Origin: Marivirga lumbricoides | Lineage (GTDB): Bacteria > Bacteroidota > Bacteroidia > Cytophagales > Cyclobacteriaceae | DNA length: 64,000 nt | Assembly: GCF_014636295.1 (NCBI RefSeq) | Contig: NZ_BMEC01000005.1 | Location: 186,001 to 250,000 of the forward strand | Reading direction: 5' to 3' | In this document: positions 27,072-36,488 of the stretch, one piece after another | Layout: each line of letters opens with the position of its first letter | How positions within the stretch are numbered: position 1 is the first letter of the stretch | The notes under the pieces: model-generated | What the model saw: only the letters and a program-made list of their open reading frames with translations | Told to the model about the DNA's origin: nothing | Database searches by the model: none | Program-made: the position numbers and the translations under genes

Positions 27072-28040
27072 TTATACGTATACTTCCAGTAATTCGCAGT
27101 CTTCAGATTGAAGAATTACTTCTTTATTCTGAGCAGGAATTAAAATGGTTTCACCTGCCTCAATCTTTTCAATATTGTTATTTATCTCAATTTTGGCTAT
27201 ACCACTAATGCACATATAAATAATGAAAGAATCGATTGAGCTATAATTTTTTGTAAGTTGCTTTGTGAGGTGAATATAGTTGGTGGTGAAGTATTCACAT
27301 TTAGCTAAATTATTCGATTGGTTTTCATCCTTACTATAATGAAGTTGATAATCATCCTTCCTCTCAAAGTCAATAGCATCTAAAGCCAATTCAGTATGCA
27401 GTTCTCTGGCATTTCCTTCGTCATCCACTCTGTCCCAATCGTAAATACGATAAGTGATATCTGAAGTCTGCTGAATTTCAGCTAAAAGAACTCCCGCACC
27501 AATGGCATGTACTTTTCCTGTATTAATAAATACACTGTCGCCCTTTTTTACATTTTCAAAATGAAGTAAGTCTATCAATTGATTGTTATGAAGGCTTTTT
27601 AGATACTCTTCTTTAGAAGTGGTCTTTTTAAATCCCACATTAATATTTGCACCTTCATCTCCCTGCATAATATACCACATTTCTGTCTTTCCAAAGGAGT
27701 TATGTCTGGCCTTAGCTAAATCATCATTAGGATGTAATTGAACCGAAAGAGCTGTTTTAGCATCAATATATTTGATAAGTAATGGGAATTCCGGACCAAA
27801 TTTCCGGTAAATTTTATTACCTAATATTTCCTCTTTGTAAGTTTCTAATAAGGTATTTAATGATTTGCCTTTTAACTCTCCATTTGCCACAACTGAAATA
27901 TTACCCGGAACTCCTGAGATTTCCCAGCTTTCCCCAATATTATTTCTATCGCTTTTTTTGTTGAATAGGGTAGTTAATTTATTTCCTCCCCATATTTTTT
28001 CTTTAAGAACTGGTTCAAATTTCAGTGGATAATTAAGCAT
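27072..28040 (-). CDS. manA: Mannose-6-phosphate isomerase, class I
   Basis: 322 aa, the short form of the type I zinc enzyme that converts mannose-6-phosphate to fructose-6-phosphate. The start LKFEPVLKEKIWGGNKL is typical. The zinc site is visible as Gln/His in VQLHPNDDLAKARHN, Glu in GKTEMWYIMQ and His in GKVHAIGAGVLLAE; the catalytic Arg region is SDITYRIYDWDR. A C-terminal beta-sandwich follows. It is the last gene of the minus-strand mannan operon (44 bases after the GH26 lipoprotein gene). It fits as the step that brings mannose units into glycolysis after phosphorylation or phosphoglucomutase-type conversion of mannose-1-phosphate. Confidence 0.92.
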   Translation of the reverse strand: MLNYPLKFEPVLKEKIWGGNKLTTLFNKKSDRNNIGESWEISGVPGNISVVANGELKGKSLNTLLETYKEEILGNKIYRKFGPEFPLLIKYIDAKTALSVQLHPNDDLAKARHNSFGKTEMWYIMQGDEGANINVGFKKTTSKEEYLKSLHNNQLIDLLHFENVKKGDSVFINTGKVHAIGAGVLLAEIQQTSDITYRIYDWDRVDDEGNARELHTELALDAIDFERKDDYQLHYSKDENQSNNLAKCEYFTTNYIHLTKQLTKNYSSIDSFIIYMCISGIAKIEINNNIEKIEAGETILIPAQNKEVILQSEDCELLEVYV

Positions 28041-28084
28041 AAGAATAATTTATTATTAAGGTTGATCAAAATTAATTGATCTGC

Positions 28085-29359
28085 TTAATTTAATCTAATT
28101 CTCGCAGCCATTTGTTCAGGAAATGAATACATATCTGGCATATTCTTGAGAAGTAATACATCTTCTTTCAGAGAAAAATCTATAAAATCTTGTTCCCCGG
28201 GCATTCCAGGAGTGGGTACTGTGTAAGAATCTGTATAATTTTGCCAAAATATCATATATGCTATTTCAATATTGTTAGCAGTTAGCACTTGATAAATGTT
28301 CTCAGTGTAAAAATTTTCTGTCAATGAATTTTCAAAAGGGTTAACAAAATATCCTGTTTCTGTAAAAGCAGCTACTTTAACTTTTTCGAGGGCAAGGTCA
28401 GATACTACTTTTAATTTCTCGTTGGCAATAGAAATTCCCACTTCATCTTGCGAAATAATATCGCCATAATTGTCCATGCCTACTACATCCACATATTCAT
28501 CACCAGGATAACGCGACAAATATGCTTCTTTAGATAAGTAGCTATTATCTGGCGAAAAAGCATACAAAAAATTATGTACTTTCAGTTCATCTCTTAAATA
28601 CTCAACAGTAAACCTCCACACTTCTTTAAATTCTTCAGGAGTTGAATAAATGTTTCCCCACCAAAAGAAGTCTTTATCAAATTCATGAAAGGGTCTGAAA
28701 ATTACAGGTGCCAATGATCCATTTGCTCCAATAAAGTTTTGGGCAACTTGTGCTACTTTTTGTAATTTAAGTTTATAGTATTCATGATTCTCGCCACCTG
28801 GCAGGATACTTTTAAAAGCATTAAATTTTTGAAATGAGGTCATTTCACTGGTATAAAAAGATTTTCCTTCATAAGGCTCCCTGAAATGCCAGCAAAATGT
28901 ATTAATCATTCCCTGATTATAAGCAGAAATAGCATCGCTGGTGATCTTTAATTCCTGTTGATAAAACCAGTTTTCAGGATTCTCATTATTTTGGTCATCT
29001 GTGATAAACATGAAGTCAGACCCTAATAGGCCTGGATTACTACCTGTAGTTTTTTTCATATCTGCATCTCCGGCTAAATTTTGATAGAATGCAGCGAGAG
29101 CATCTTGCTGGCCTACTACAAAGCTTGTTTCAGAGTTTATTTTAAGGTTGTAAAATAGAGCGACTGTTTCAGGGGTAGCCGCTGGATCTACCATAAAATT
29201 TGTAGTTTCTTCTGGCTGTAGAATAAACCTTTCTTCATCATTTGGTTCAGGATTTTCCATTTCCTCTTCAATAGAAGGCTTAATAGTTTCGTCATCCTTA
29301 TTGCATGCTGTAAGTATAATAAATGAGAGAAATAAGCAGATGTAAAGTGTTTCTTTCAT
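28085..29359 (-). CDS. GH26 beta-mannanase, lipoprotein
   Basis: 424 aa from ATG 29359; the frame extends upstream to a TTG, but the ATG overlaps the previous stop as ATGA and gives a good lipoprotein signal (FIILTACNKD, Cys19). An acidic spacer (EEEMENPEPNDEE), usual in surface-exported Bacteroidota lipoproteins, follows. The GH26 catalytic domain has the acid/base Glu in IFRPFHEFDKDFFWWG and the nucleophile Glu in VAAFTETGYF. The acid/base loop differs from its partner's RPYHEMNGGWFWWG, which suggests a different cleft. It should hydrolyse beta-1,4-mannan at the surface or in the periplasm. It lies between the cytoplasmic epimerase gene and manA in the operon. Confidence 0.88.
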   Translation of the reverse strand: MKETLYICLFLSFIILTACNKDDETIKPSIEEEMENPEPNDEERFILQPEETTNFMVDPAATPETVALFYNLKINSETSFVVGQQDALAAFYQNLAGDADMKKTTGSNPGLLGSDFMFITDDQNNENPENWFYQQELKITSDAISAYNQGMINTFCWHFREPYEGKSFYTSEMTSFQKFNAFKSILPGGENHEYYKLKLQKVAQVAQNFIGANGSLAPVIFRPFHEFDKDFFWWGNIYSTPEEFKEVWRFTVEYLRDELKVHNFLYAFSPDNSYLSKEAYLSRYPGDEYVDVVGMDNYGDIISQDEVGISIANEKLKVVSDLALEKVKVAAFTETGYFVNPFENSLTENFYTENIYQVLTANNIEIAYMIFWQNYTDSYTVPTPGMPGEQDFIDFSLKEDVLLLKNMPDMYSFPEQMAARIRLN

Positions 29360-30549
29360 GGCATTTTCTCTAAAAGTATCATGCAAGCGCGTGAATTATG
29401 ATAAGGACATTTCCACATGCCCAATTTATCTTCACTAGAGTAGGGCGTATTTTTATTATCTACTCTGAAAAACCATTCACCATTTTGGTGGTCAATGATA
29501 TTTTTTTTAGTGAAATCCCATATTTGATAGATTGCATTAAGATATTCTGGTTTTGGCGAATTTTGAAAAGCATAATATAATCCCAACATTGCCTCTGCCT
29601 GTGGCCACCAGTGTTTGTCTGTATCTGTATGCCCTGTAGCAAGATCATGTTCATTGATAACACCATTGCTTGTTACTGCCTCTTTTATAAATGTATCGGC
29701 TACTGGGCCAGAGATACTTTGCACTCTTTTTAATAAACCATTATTATTGATTGCTTTTGCTGCTTCAATTAATAACCAAATAGCCTCTATGTCGTGGCCA
29801 TACGAAATTTTACGATCCAAATTATTCCAATCATTATCAAAAAAGAGTTTGAAATGCTGATTTTCAGGATTATAAAAATGGGTTAGGAACAAATTAATCA
29901 ATTGTTCCAGTGCTTTTTTCACCTCCGGTTTGTTCGTGACAGTATATAATGTTGTATAAGCTTCCAGTAAGTGAAGGTGAGTATTCATTGTTTTAGAAGC
30001 ATTTAAATCCTTCTCACTTAGTCGCATATCTGCAATAGGCTTCCAATTACGATCAAAAGCTTCAAAATACCCTTTATTTACATGGTCGAAAGCATTCTCT
30101 TCTATAAGCTTAAAAATTTCTAGTGCTTCCGTAATAGCTGAGTTATCCTTGCTAATTAAATAGTATTCAGATAAGGCATATATGGCAAATGCTTGAGCAT
30201 AAATCTGTTTTCGTTTATTGATAACACTTCCTTCTGCATCAAGCTCCCAATAAAAACCTTTAAACTTCTGGTCTTTAAAATAATTAATAAGATAATGAAA
30301 AGCCCTCTTTGCATATTGGGAGCTGATTTTGTCTTTACTATTTTTTGTGTAAGCAGAAAAGGTCCATAATATCCTGGTATTGAGTATTATACCTTTAGAT
30401 GCATTAGGAACCAATTTATTGTCATGATTTCTCTGTCCTACAAAACCTCCATTTTCTTCATCCGGACTAAACTTCTGCCAATAGTCAATAATATTCAGCA
30501 ATTCTGCCGACAGTTCATATCTCAATATTTTTGTATTATATAAAGTCAT
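29356..30549 (-). CDS. Cytoplasmic AGE-family epimerase (probable mannobiose 2-epimerase)
   Basis: 397 aa, no signal peptide, an (alpha/alpha)6-barrel of the N-acylglucosamine/cellobiose 2-epimerase family. The expected catalytic residues are all present: His in MNTHLHLLEAYTTLY, His and Glu in SYGHDIEAIWLLIEAAK, the WWPQAEAMLG segment and the last His in WKCPYHNSRACM. In the B. fragilis mannan pathway the homologue converts beta-1,4-mannobiose to mannosyl-glucose for GH130. The same partner is encoded immediately upstream here and overlaps it by four bases (ATGA). The GH26 lipoprotein gene downstream also overlaps by ATGA, which points to translational coupling of all three. Confidence 0.9.
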   Translation of the reverse strand: MTLYNTKILRYELSAELLNIIDYWQKFSPDEENGGFVGQRNHDNKLVPNASKGIILNTRILWTFSAYTKNSKDKISSQYAKRAFHYLINYFKDQKFKGFYWELDAEGSVINKRKQIYAQAFAIYALSEYYLISKDNSAITEALEIFKLIEENAFDHVNKGYFEAFDRNWKPIADMRLSEKDLNASKTMNTHLHLLEAYTTLYTVTNKPEVKKALEQLINLFLTHFYNPENQHFKLFFDNDWNNLDRKISYGHDIEAIWLLIEAAKAINNNGLLKRVQSISGPVADTFIKEAVTSNGVINEHDLATGHTDTDKHWWPQAEAMLGLYYAFQNSPKPEYLNAIYQIWDFTKKNIIDHQNGEWFFRVDNKNTPYSSEDKLGMWKCPYHNSRACMILLEKMP

Positions 30550-31742
30550 TCACCCATTGACTTATTACTATCCACTAAGCGGATGATATTTTTTACAGAA
30601 GTTTCAGAAATGAATTTATCTTCCGGGGTATTAATAACGTAATCAATAAGTTTATCTAAAGATGAAACGGCAACATGTGACCTGGTATCGGAAGAGGCAT
30701 AATAAATGAAAAGCCTTCCATCATCATCCAAAATCCAGCCATTACAAAATAGCACATTAGGTACATCTCCTACAGTTTCTTCATAATTAGGGGCCATGAA
30801 ATAACCTGCAGGCTGATAGATTACTTTAGAAATATCATTAAGATCGGTCATAAAAAGATACAGAGTATACCTTAATCCTCCTGCGGTATTTCTTACGCCA
30901 TGCGCCATATGAAGCCAGCCTTTTTCAGTTTTAAGTGGGGCAGGGCCTAAGCCATTTTTCATTTCATAAATAGTATGATATTTTTTTTCATTTATGATTT
31001 TCTCATCTTCAATTACAGGGTTTTCCATACTTTTTACAAACCCTAAACCAATTCCTCCGCCTTGTCCAACTTCAATAAAACCATCCTGAGGCCTTGTATA
31101 AAGTGCATACCTGCCATTTACAAACTCAGGATGCAATACTACGTTTCTTTGCTGGTCAGCCTCTGAAATTAAATCAGGAAGTCTTTCCCAGTGAAGTAAA
31201 TCTTTTGTTCTCGCTATTCCTGCATTAGCTATTGCTGCTGTTGTATCATTAGGTTTGGAATGGTCCTTCCTTTCTGTACAGAAAATACCATAAATATATC
31301 CATCTTCATGCTGTATCAGTCGCATATCATAAACATTGGTATCGGGCTCTTGTAACTGAGGCATTACCACAGGTTTTTCCCAAAATTCAAAGTTATCTAC
31401 CCCATTAGGACTTTCAGCAATTGCAATAAAAGATTTTCTGTCCTTTCCTTCTACTCTCACCGCCAGCACGTACTTATCCTTCCATTTAATAGCGCCAGGA
31501 TTAAAAGTCGCATTAATTCCTATACGCTCAATGCCGAGTGGATTTGTTTCCGCATTAAAATCATACTTCCAGAATATAGGTGCGTGCTCTGCTGTTATAA
31601 CAGGGTTCTTATACCTGGTGAATATCCCACTAATATCGTTAATAGGGGAGTTAGCTTTTTGAATAACACTAAGATGGTGATCCAAAAGTGCCTGATAATT
31701 TGCTATTTTATGAGGGGCTTTCCTCTCTTCTTTTAATTTCAT
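30546..31742 (-). CDS. GH130 phosphorylase (probable 4-O-beta-mannosyl-glucose phosphorylase)
   Basis: 398 aa, cytoplasmic, with a five-bladed propeller-type sequence. GH130 features are WKYDFNAETNPLGIERIG, NATFNPGAIKWKDKYVLAVRV shortened at about 75-90, the proton-donor Asp region NVYDMRLIQHEDG, then GYIYGIFCTERKD, and the phosphate-binding Arg/His region ending GLGPAPLKTEKGWLHMAHGV. It breaks mannosyl-beta-1,4-glucose with phosphate to mannose-1-phosphate and glucose. Length and neighbours (AGE epimerase, symporter, GH26) match subfamily GH130_1. It lies between the symporter gene (9-base gap) and the epimerase gene (4-base overlap). Confidence 0.9.
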   Translation of the reverse strand: MKLKEERKAPHKIANYQALLDHHLSVIQKANSPINDISGIFTRYKNPVITAEHAPIFWKYDFNAETNPLGIERIGINATFNPGAIKWKDKYVLAVRVEGKDRKSFIAIAESPNGVDNFEFWEKPVVMPQLQEPDTNVYDMRLIQHEDGYIYGIFCTERKDHSKPNDTTAAIANAGIARTKDLLHWERLPDLISEADQQRNVVLHPEFVNGRYALYTRPQDGFIEVGQGGGIGLGFVKSMENPVIEDEKIINEKKYHTIYEMKNGLGPAPLKTEKGWLHMAHGVRNTAGGLRYTLYLFMTDLNDISKVIYQPAGYFMAPNYEETVGDVPNVLFCNGWILDDDGRLFIYYASSDTRSHVAVSSLDKLIDYVINTPEDKFISETSVKNIIRLVDSNKSMGE

Positions 31743-31751
31743 GTCTTTTAG

Positions 31752-33590
31752 TTATTTGACAGTGATATCTTTTTCATTTTTAATATTATTCCACCAATTC
31801 TTTTTCAGAATTACAATGCATGCAGCAATGACTATAATTGAATATAAAACATTCATATTTTCATGCAGTATGAAATAAATAGGGAGCACTACTAAAGCAG
31901 TTTGAGCAACAATGCCAATCATTACATTAAACATATCCCTCGAAAAGCCTTTGTTTTTACTAAATTCCGGGTATTTTTCTTCTACCTTTTGAAGAATTGG
32001 TTTCCAGAATCCCCACGGTTTAGTTTTATAATAAAAGTTTATTAGAACTTTCTCATTGGTGGCTGGGGCTGTATAAGTTCCTATAATTGCTCCAATAAAT
32101 GAGATTAATAGAATAATCGGAAAATAATAAAGATCCAGTGTTTCAGTAAATATGGGAAAAATCAATGCTGGAAGCATTCCGGAAAGCATTCCCCAAAAAT
32201 AGCCGTTGCCATTAAATCTCCACCAATGCCATTTTAAAACATTGGAAACTACATAGCTACCATAAAGGGCGGATACAATCCATTGTAAAATTGAATTGAC
32301 ATCTTGCACAAAAAAGCCAAGAATTATGCTAAGTAATACTACAACAATACCACTTCTGTAATTCATCTGTTTAACTTTTTTAGCGCTGGCCTCAGGATTA
32401 TAGTGCTTCAGATAAATATCATTAACAAGATAGGCTTGTGCAGCATTTAAGGTACCGGCAAAAGTGGACATGAAAGCAGCCAATAGTCCTGCAAGAAGTA
32501 GTCCTAGCAGACCGACTGGCACAAACTGTTGTATAGCAGAAGGTAATACTTTTTCAAAATCAATTATACCCGCAGTAGTTAAATTAAGCTGTTCATAAAA
32601 TAATAAACCCAAAACAGCAAAACCACCTACCATTAGGTAGCGTGTTGGAATTAATACAGCTATTGAAAAAGCGCTCATCTTTGCAGCTTCTAAAGGAGAT
32701 TTTGTAGAGAGAATTTTCTGCATATCATAATTAGGTGCAGGACCTGCTATACTTGAGAGAATTCCTTTAAATAGCATAAGCATAAAAAATAGGCCAAAAA
32801 GAGAATAACCATCAGATGCAATTTTTTCATTAACTTCAGTGATAATCCCTGACCAATCCATATTTAATTCCCAATTAAAAAGAGGGTTGAGCCATCCATC
32901 AGGAACATTTAGAGTATTTACTGCCATTGCCTGCCACGCAATAATGGCAATTGCAATTGAAGAAATAGTCATAATGGTATACTGTAGTAAGTCTGTCCAA
33001 ACAATCCCGGACATACCTCCTAAAACTGAATAAAATACAGCGAAAAGCGTAAATATTGTTCCGTAAAGATGGGGAATATATTTTGCAGGAACATTAAATG
33101 GGATGTATTGACTAACAATTTCCCAGGGAATAAAAATCTCCGTGAATTTGCCTAAGCCTATAAAGCCGTATGCCAGAAACCCCAGGCAGCTTAATATAGC
33201 AAATACAACAATAATAGTATGTGATCTGCGCCCCCCGATTCCATTATCAAACCTAAATAAAATCCATTCTGCTCCGGTAGTAACTTTTGATCTTCTCAGC
33301 CAAATTGATAAGTAAACCATTAGAAATACTTGGTTAAAAACAGGCCAAAGCCAGGGAATCCAGATGCTTTTAAATCCATATATAAATGTTATTGTTACAA
33401 GCCACATAGTTCCGGAAATATCAAACATTCCTGAGGCATTAGAAAGACCAAGCATATACCAGGGCAAATCTTTCCCTCCCAACAGGTAGTCGTCTTTACT
33501 CTTTTGAGCTCTCTTTCTGAGGGCTAGTCCAATAATTACAGTACCTAAAAGGTAAATAAGTATAATGGCAATGTCTAAGCCTTGAAGCAT
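31752..33590 (-). CDS. Sodium:solute symporter (SSS family), probable mannobiose importer
   Basis: 612 aa with about 13-14 membrane helices. The N-terminus shows the SSS pattern: LIYLLGTVIIGLALRKRAQ, KDDYLLGGKDLPWYMLGLS and NASGMFDISGTMWLV. Further in are GGMSGIVWTDLLQYTIM and LLAAFMSTFAGTLNAAQAYL, typical of the family's Na+-coupled fold. The C-terminal about 80 residues after the core are longer than in minimal members. In B. fragilis-type mannan operons the symporter beside GH130 and the epimerase carries mannobiose across the inner membrane. It lies between the secreted GH26 (19 bases) and GH130 (9 bases). Confidence 0.88.
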   Translation of the reverse strand: MLQGLDIAIILIYLLGTVIIGLALRKRAQKSKDDYLLGGKDLPWYMLGLSNASGMFDISGTMWLVTITFIYGFKSIWIPWLWPVFNQVFLMVYLSIWLRRSKVTTGAEWILFRFDNGIGGRRSHTIIVVFAILSCLGFLAYGFIGLGKFTEIFIPWEIVSQYIPFNVPAKYIPHLYGTIFTLFAVFYSVLGGMSGIVWTDLLQYTIMTISSIAIAIIAWQAMAVNTLNVPDGWLNPLFNWELNMDWSGIITEVNEKIASDGYSLFGLFFMLMLFKGILSSIAGPAPNYDMQKILSTKSPLEAAKMSAFSIAVLIPTRYLMVGGFAVLGLLFYEQLNLTTAGIIDFEKVLPSAIQQFVPVGLLGLLLAGLLAAFMSTFAGTLNAAQAYLVNDIYLKHYNPEASAKKVKQMNYRSGIVVVLLSIILGFFVQDVNSILQWIVSALYGSYVVSNVLKWHWWRFNGNGYFWGMLSGMLPALIFPIFTETLDLYYFPIILLISFIGAIIGTYTAPATNEKVLINFYYKTKPWGFWKPILQKVEEKYPEFSKNKGFSRDMFNVMIGIVAQTALVVLPIYFILHENMNVLYSIIVIAACIVILKKNWWNNIKNEKDITVK

Positions 33591-33609
33591 TCAGTTTTCG
33601 AGTTTAAAA

Positions 33610-34821
33610 TTAAATTTTTTTAAGTTGATCCAGTAATAATATATCATCGCTTTGAACGAAATTTTTAAAGTCATTCTTAGCACTATCACCCTCATAACTG
33701 GCAAAAAAATGTTTGTAATTAGCATTTCTCCAAACCAATACCCACGCTATTCCTGAGTTTTTTATTGCCGGGTATAATGATTGAGTCCACCAGTCTTTCT
33801 TGTTGCTTCTTGAAATATTTCCTGTTTCGGATAGCACAAAGGGCTTATCAATCTCTGCTGCTTTCTTTTTAAGAATTGCTAAATTATTGTTGAGATCTAC
33901 CATAAATGTAGAGTCACCATTGTGATTGTAAATATCTACACCAATAATATCAACAAACTCATCTCCCGGATAGTAAAGATCAAACTCCTGAGGATTTGCC
34001 AGGGTATTAGGGCTAAATGCAAATAGAAGATTATTAACCCCGTTCTTCTGAAGAAGCTTACATGTTAGCTTCCATAGTTTTCTGTATTCTTCAGGAGTGC
34101 AACTAGCAGCTCCCCACCAGAACCAACCACCATTCATTTCATGATAAGGCCTAAATATTACCGGAATAGCTTTATTGTGTGTATCCTTGAGTGATTTAAA
34201 AAAGACAGATAATTTATCTATCCATTGAATGTAGGTCGAATGATACTTTCCACCTTCAAGAATGTGGGTTACTGCATGGCTTGTATCCCATGAGGAACCA
34301 TCTGAGGCAGGATTATTCGGATGCCAACTCATAGTAATTATAGCTCCTTTTCTGTACATGCGTTGTACATGGTCTTTTATAAGGATGAACGAAACAGTAT
34401 CCAGGTTTTCTTTTTTATCCAACTCCAGATGTCCAAGGTCAAAGCCAATTACTGAAGGGTAACTTCCAGTTACTTTTTTAACATCGCTTTTTACACTTAA
34501 AAATGAGATAAGCCTGTCTTCATCTTTCCAGTTTACACCATATGCTGTGGCATCCTGATGACCGAAAGCTATCCCTTTTGTGGGTATTCTTTTAATTAAA
34601 TCCAGTAATTGCTCTGTTTCAATTGTTTGCCTATTATTTGTAACAAAAGAGCTTTGAGAGAATACGTTTGCATGAATTACACAAAATAATGCAGTTAAAA
34701 CTACACCTAAAAACCTGGGTTTTAAAAGCCTAATAGCATGGAGGGATATAATATGCAAGGATTTCATTGAGATATTAAAGGAGTCAAAGTTCAAATGCAT
34801 CCAGCATTTTATTAACTTCAT
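33610..34821 (-). CDS. GH26 beta-mannanase, secreted
   Basis: 403 aa from the first ATG; an ATG 54 bases further (34767) would shorten a long N-region and may be the true start. A hydrophobic signal (FLGVVLTALFCVIHANVFSQ) precedes the domain. The GH26 motifs are strong: GHQDATAYGVNW, acid/base Glu in IFRPYHEMNGGWFWWGA and nucleophile Glu in FVLSETGNI. No lipobox is apparent, so it is probably periplasmic and works on oligosaccharides after SusCD import, unlike the lipoprotein GH26 at 28085. In related PULs one GH26 releases mannobiose from chain ends; that is the best guess here. It belongs to the minus-strand operon. Confidence 0.9.
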   Translation of the reverse strand: MKLIKCWMHLNFDSFNISMKSLHIISLHAIRLLKPRFLGVVLTALFCVIHANVFSQSSFVTNNRQTIETEQLLDLIKRIPTKGIAFGHQDATAYGVNWKDEDRLISFLSVKSDVKKVTGSYPSVIGFDLGHLELDKKENLDTVSFILIKDHVQRMYRKGAIITMSWHPNNPASDGSSWDTSHAVTHILEGGKYHSTYIQWIDKLSVFFKSLKDTHNKAIPVIFRPYHEMNGGWFWWGAASCTPEEYRKLWKLTCKLLQKNGVNNLLFAFSPNTLANPQEFDLYYPGDEFVDIIGVDIYNHNGDSTFMVDLNNNLAILKKKAAEIDKPFVLSETGNISRSNKKDWWTQSLYPAIKNSGIAWVLVWRNANYKHFFASYEGDSAKNDFKNFVQSDDILLLDQLKKI

Positions 34822-34973
34822 AAAATGTATAATTCAAAATTAAGTGCTGTTTGATTATTAATATAATATGATTTTGTCATTTATTGATCAGATTCTTTCT
34901 GTAAAAACAAAAGGGAAGAATCCAATAATTTATTAAGTAACATCATCATAATAAAGCCTTCAATTCGGTTCAG

Positions 34974-36347
34974 CTATTCATAAATATCCCCATTTTTTTC
35001 TTCTTTTAACATACTTGAAATATTGGTAATAGCTCTGAAATTATGATAGTTAGCTTTCCAGATATGTCCTTTTAATGCCAATTTAGCGTCTGGGTTTTTA
35101 TCTATACCCCATTCATACCATCCTCCATTTGAGCTGTCTACCATGTATTTCCTAGTGTAATTCCACAATTCATCAAAATAGCCTTTGTAATTTATGCTAT
35201 CGTTAGGGAATTTTCGAGACATAATTAATAAAGTATTGAGTGCCTCTGCTTGCGACCACCAGTTTTTTTGCTCATTTAATATAGTAATTGAATCTTCATT
35301 CTGAAGGTAATAACCTCCATCATATAACCCCCCCAGCTGATTATCCCATCCAGTGAGGATAGCGTGATCTGTCATCCTTTTAGCTATATTTAAAGTAACC
35401 GTATCATTTTTGAGTTTCAAAGTATGAGATGCTTCAAGTAATAAATATGCTGTTTCAATGTCATGTCCAAACGAAACATGGTCAAGGTAAAAGTGCTTTT
35501 GGATTGTTTCTAATGATTCATTTTTGAATGTTATGGGAGTCCAATCAGGCTGAAAAAAAAGATGCATATAACCTTTATCAATAGTAATGGTATCTCTTAT
35601 TAATAGTAGTAGTTCTTCAAGTCTTTCTGATAATAATTCATTTGGCCAAACTTCATAAAGTGTTGTAAAAGCTTCCAACAGATGAATAGAACTATTTTGA
35701 TCTTTATAACCTAAGTCAGAAGTAGAATTTTGATCTTCTGGTCTTATATGTGGGGTACCATCAATATCCAATGATTGATAATATCCATTATGTATGGAGT
35801 CATGGCTATGTTCCTCTAACCACTGAAATGTTTCTTTTGCAAGTGATAAAGCTTCCTCGTTTTTAGTAGCTTTATAATAAGTAGCTAATCCGTAAATAGC
35901 GAAAGCATTTCCGTAAGCAGTTTTTTCCTGTCCTTCGCTTAATAAAACAGGTATGCCCTGTTTGTTCACTAAGCTATGAAAGCCACCATATTCTTTATCC
36001 CACATTACATTTTTTAAAAAATAAAATCCATGAGCAGCCGCTACCTTATAAAGTGAATCGCTTGGGAAAAGCATTATTCCTTTAGAGCTGGTCCATAAAT
36101 GACGTGATTGAGTAACAATCATTTTGTTATGACGCTCACCTAATTTAAAATCGTAGGTAATGTCACTGTAATACCCTCCATCTTCTTGATCGATCACAAG
36201 CGGATACCAATTTGACAAGACAACACTTATGGCTTCATCAAATTCGGTTTGTTGAGTAGATTTAGTATCATCGTTATTTTTCTCAGAACATGCTGTTATT
36301 ACAAGAATTGTAAGCAAAAAAAGTTTAAGAATGTTATAGTATTTCAT
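34974..36347 (-). CDS. Lipoprotein AGE-family epimerase/isomerase
   Basis: 457 aa, with a clear lipoprotein signal (LKLFLLTILVITACSEK, Cys20) followed by an Asn/Asp/Thr linker. The rest is a full AGE (alpha/alpha)6-barrel with the family's catalytic residues in place: His in QNSSIHLLEAFTTLYE, His and Glu in SFGHDIETAYLLLEAS, NWWSQAEALNTLL and the last His in KANYHNFRAITNI. It should act outside the cytoplasm, which is unusual: characterised mannobiose epimerases are cytosolic. It may epimerize the reducing end of manno-oligosaccharides in the periplasm or at the surface before import. It heads the minus-strand operon and shares a promoter region with the GH9 gene. Confidence 0.85.
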   Translation of the reverse strand: MKYYNILKLFLLTILVITACSEKNNDDTKSTQQTEFDEAISVVLSNWYPLVIDQEDGGYYSDITYDFKLGERHNKMIVTQSRHLWTSSKGIMLFPSDSLYKVAAAHGFYFLKNVMWDKEYGGFHSLVNKQGIPVLLSEGQEKTAYGNAFAIYGLATYYKATKNEEALSLAKETFQWLEEHSHDSIHNGYYQSLDIDGTPHIRPEDQNSTSDLGYKDQNSSIHLLEAFTTLYEVWPNELLSERLEELLLLIRDTITIDKGYMHLFFQPDWTPITFKNESLETIQKHFYLDHVSFGHDIETAYLLLEASHTLKLKNDTVTLNIAKRMTDHAILTGWDNQLGGLYDGGYYLQNEDSITILNEQKNWWSQAEALNTLLIMSRKFPNDSINYKGYFDELWNYTRKYMVDSSNGGWYEWGIDKNPDAKLALKGHIWKANYHNFRAITNISSMLKEEKNGDIYE

Positions 36348-36488
36348 ATTTGACGATAATTTTTAAAAACTAAAGATATATGATTAGAAGTAATTAAAAT
36401 TATTTTGAAAAAATGCTATTCTAAAATGACAAAATAGTATAAAAGTATAGCTAATCATTCCCATACTTTTATGTTTTAATCATTTTTT

